Below are positions 5,133 to 6,641 of a stretch of 6,641 bases of DNA, piece by piece. The translations under genes were made by a program, and so were the position numbers. Positions within the stretch are counted from its first letter, which is position 1. Each line of letters starts with the position of its first letter. The DNA is taken from NCBI GenBank assembly GCA_023460615.1, contig JAEWPL010000083.1, positions 1 to 6,641 on the forward strand, given 5' to 3'. The DNA comes from Pseudomonadota bacterium (lineage in GTDB: Bacteria > Pseudomonadota > Gammaproteobacteria > Enterobacterales > Succinivibrionaceae). The notes beneath the pieces are model-generated. The model had not been told where the DNA came from. It saw nothing but the letters and a program-made list of their open reading frames with translations, and searched no databases.

Positions 5133-6485
5133 ATGAAACTTGAAAAGGTTTTAATTGCAAACCGCGGTGAGATTGCTTTACGTATTTTACGTGCTTGCCG
5201 TCAACTAGGTCTAAAGACCGTAGCTGTACACTCTACAGCTGACCGCGATTTATTGCATGTTAAGTTAGCTGATGAGGCTGTATGTATTGGCCCTGCAGCT
5301 CCTAAAGATTCTTACTTAAATATTCCATCTATTATTGCAGCAGCAGAAGCTACTGGTGCTAATGCAATTCACCCAGGTTACGGTTTCTTATCAGAAAACG
5401 CTGACTTTGCTGAGATGGTGGAAAAATCTGGTTTTATCTTCATCGGTCCTACTGCTGATACCATCCGTTTAATGGGTGATAAAGTATCTGCTAAAAAGGC
5501 TATGCAAAAAGCAGGCGTTCCTTGCGTTCCAGGTTCAGCTGGCGCTTTAGGTGACGACTTTGAAGAGAACAGAGCTTTAGCTAACCAAATTGGTTACCCT
5601 ATCATTATCAAGGCAGCTGGTGGTGGCGGTGGTCGTGGTATGCGTGTAGTTCGTTCAGATGAAGAATTACGCGATTCTATCGACTTAACCAAGCGTGAAG
5701 CAGATATGTTCTTCAACAACCCTGCTGTTTACATGGAGAAGTTCTTAGAGAACCCTCGTCACATTGAGTTCCAAGTTTTATCTGATGGTCAAGGTCATGC
5801 TGTTTACTTAGGTGAACGTGACTGCTCAATGCAACGTCGTAACCAAAAGGTTCTAGAAGAAGCTCCTGCACCATTTATCAGTGAAGAACAACGTCAAACC
5901 ATCGGTAGTCGTTGTGCTCAAGCTTGTATCGATATTGGCTATCGTGGTGCTGGTACTTTCGAGTTCTTATATGAAAACGGTGAGTTCTATTTCATCGAAA
6001 TGAATACCCGTGTTCAAGTAGAACACCCTATTACCGAAATGATTACTGGTGTAGATATCGTTCGTGAAATGATTTCTGTATGCGCAGGTAATCCATTATC
6101 TATCACTCAAGATGATATTAAGTTAAAAGGTCACGCATTTGAGTTCCGTATCAATGCTGAAGATCCTAACAACTTTATGCCATCTCCAGGTGAGATTAAG
6201 TATTTACACGTTCCAGGTGGTCCTGGTGTGCGTTGGGATAGCCATGTATATCAAGGCTACAAAGTTCCACCTCACTACGACTCTCTAGTTGGCAAGCTAA
6301 TTGTTTATGATGATAATCGTGAATTAGCTCGTTTACGTGGTCTAGAGGCTTTAGATGAGCTTGTACTAAATGGAATTAAGTCAAATATTCCACTACACAA
6401 AGATCTTTTAACAGATCCTGTTGAGATCAAAGGTGGCGCAAGCATTCACTACCTAGAGCAAAAGCTAGAAGCTAAAAAAGCTTAA
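5133..6485 (+). CDS. accC: Biotin carboxylase subunit of acetyl-CoA carboxylase
   Basis: AccC carboxylates the biotin on AccB using ATP and bicarbonate, the first half-reaction of acetyl-CoA carboxylase. The 450 residues equal the family length (E. coli 449). The N-terminal domain (1-about 114) opens with KVLIANRGEIALRILRA (5-21) and has HPGYGFLSENADFA (80-93). The ATP-grasp domain (about 115-330) has Lys117, Lys160, the glycine-rich loop 163-170, His210, Lys239, and metal or catalytic residues Glu277, Glu289, Asn291 and Arg293 (EMNTRVQVEHP, 289-299). The C-terminal domain contains Arg339 in FRINAEDP (338-345). All these align one residue after their E. coli equivalents. The ribosome site is poor: AGG at 5119-5121 with an 11-nt spacer, 19 nt after the accB stop, so coupling to accB is plausible. 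An intrinsic terminator follows directly. Confidence 0.98.
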   Translation: MKLEKVLIANRGEIALRILRACRQLGLKTVAVHSTADRDLLHVKLADEAVCIGPAAPKDSYLNIPSIIAAAEATGANAIHPGYGFLSENADFAEMVEKSGFIFIGPTADTIRLMGDKVSAKKAMQKAGVPCVPGSAGALGDDFEENRALANQIGYPIIIKAAGGGGGRGMRVVRSDEELRDSIDLTKREADMFFNNPAVYMEKFLENPRHIEFQVLSDGQGHAVYLGERDCSMQRRNQKVLEEAPAPFISEEQRQTIGSRCAQACIDIGYRGAGTFEFLYENGEFYFIEMNTRVQVEHPITEMITGVDIVREMISVCAGNPLSITQDDIKLKGHAFEFRINAEDPNNFMPSPGEIKYLHVPGGPGVRWDSHVYQGYKVPPHYDSLVGKLIVYDDNRELARLRGLEALDELVLNGIKSNIPLHKDLLTDPVEIKGGASIHYLEQKLEAKKA

Positions 6486-6500
6486 TTTCAAATCTTTAAG

Positions 6501-6524
6501 AAAACGGATCTTCTGATCCGTTTT
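6501..6524 (+). terminator. Intrinsic terminator of the aroQ-accB-accC operon
   Basis: AAAACGGATC (6501-6510), loop TTCT, and GATCCGTTTT (6515-6524) form a perfect 10-bp stem whose core CGGATC/GATCCG is G/C-containing and ends in TTTT. It lies 15 nt past the accC stop. The T-run is short (TTTTC), and the mirrored A-run could make it act in both directions. It separates accC from the next gene. Confidence 0.82.
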
Positions 6525-6571
6525 CATCTCTACCAAAACCTCACAACTTCTCGACAATCCTTACGGTCAAG

Positions 6572-6584
6572 TATCTTCAAGATA
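6572..6584. repeat. 13-bp perfect palindrome TATCTT-C-AAGATA
   Basis: Perfect 6-bp arms surround one central base, 26 bp upstream of the candidate -35 box at 6611. The size and symmetry suit an operator for a dimeric regulator, but nothing identifies the regulator. Confidence 0.35.
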
Positions 6585-6610
6585 TGTAATTCTCTTTTTG
6601 CTTGTGGCAA

Positions 6611-6639
6611 TTGTCATAATATAGCTATCAAAAAATAAT
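6611..6639 (+). promoter_or_regulatory. Candidate sigma-70 promoter for a gene beyond the right edge
   Basis: TTGTCA (6611-6616, 5 of 6 to TTGACA), a 17-bp spacer and AATAAT (6634-6639, 5 of 6 to TATAAT) give a well-spaced promoter reading off the window. A 12-bp palindrome with one mismatched pair (TGGCAATTGTCA, 6605-6616) overlaps its -35 box. The rest of 6525-6641 holds no gene that I can support. Confidence 0.45.
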
Positions 6640-6641
6640 TA

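Noticed and set aside
6567..6617. 16-residue minus-strand ORF after accC
   Set aside because: It has no ribosome site, is very short, and overlaps the promoter-like and palindromic sequences.
1..6641. Mobile element, CRISPR array, phage, defence or new biosynthetic system
   Set aside because: All coding capacity is explained by seven complete and one partial housekeeping gene. There are no transposase or integrase motifs, no regularly spaced repeats and no unexplained long ORF.

Overview
This window is ordinary chromosomal DNA from an AT-rich gammaproteobacterium. Two divergent housekeeping operons face away from a 338-bp intergenic region. The proteins resemble the E. coli RibD, GlyA, AccB and AccC sequences closely. 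The aroQ-accB-accC order and the glyA/rib/nusB cluster are typical of gammaproteobacteria such as Vibrio, Pasteurellaceae and Aeromonadales. The AT-rich composition and A/T-rich third codon positions would fit Succinivibrionaceae or a relative, but that placement is a guess.

Left part, minus strand (about 1-3805), in transcription order: glyA (serine hydroxymethyltransferase), ribD (bifunctional deaminase/reductase), ribE (riboflavin synthase), ribH (lumazine synthase) and nusB (antitermination factor, cut by the left edge). Gaps are 8, 8, 15 and 15 nt, so this reads as one operon with likely translational coupling. RibD, RibH and RibE cover three of the enzyme steps from the GTP cyclohydrolase II product to riboflavin. 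The two entry enzymes (RibA, RibB) are not in the window. NrdR, often found between glyA and ribD in relatives, is also absent, as is ribBA, often found between ribE and ribH.

Middle (3806-4143): an A/T-rich divergent control region with a candidate promoter for each operon. An 11-bp sequence occurs once upstream of each promoter, in the same orientation relative to transcription and at nearly the same distance.

Right part, plus strand (4144-6485): aroQ (type II 3-dehydroquinase, TTG start), accB (biotin carboxyl carrier protein) and accC (biotin carboxylase), with gaps of 25 and 19 nt. AccB and AccC form the biotin carboxylase half of acetyl-CoA carboxylase, the first committed step of fatty-acid synthesis. 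A strong intrinsic terminator follows accC. The last about 115 bp contain no gene, but hold a promoter-like sequence with operator-like palindromes, probably for a plus-strand gene just beyond the edge.

I found no mobile element, CRISPR array, RNA gene, phage or defence gene, and no undescribed multi-gene system. What merits a second look is regulatory: the paired 11-bp element, the gene content of the glyA-rib operon, and the palindromes at the right edge.
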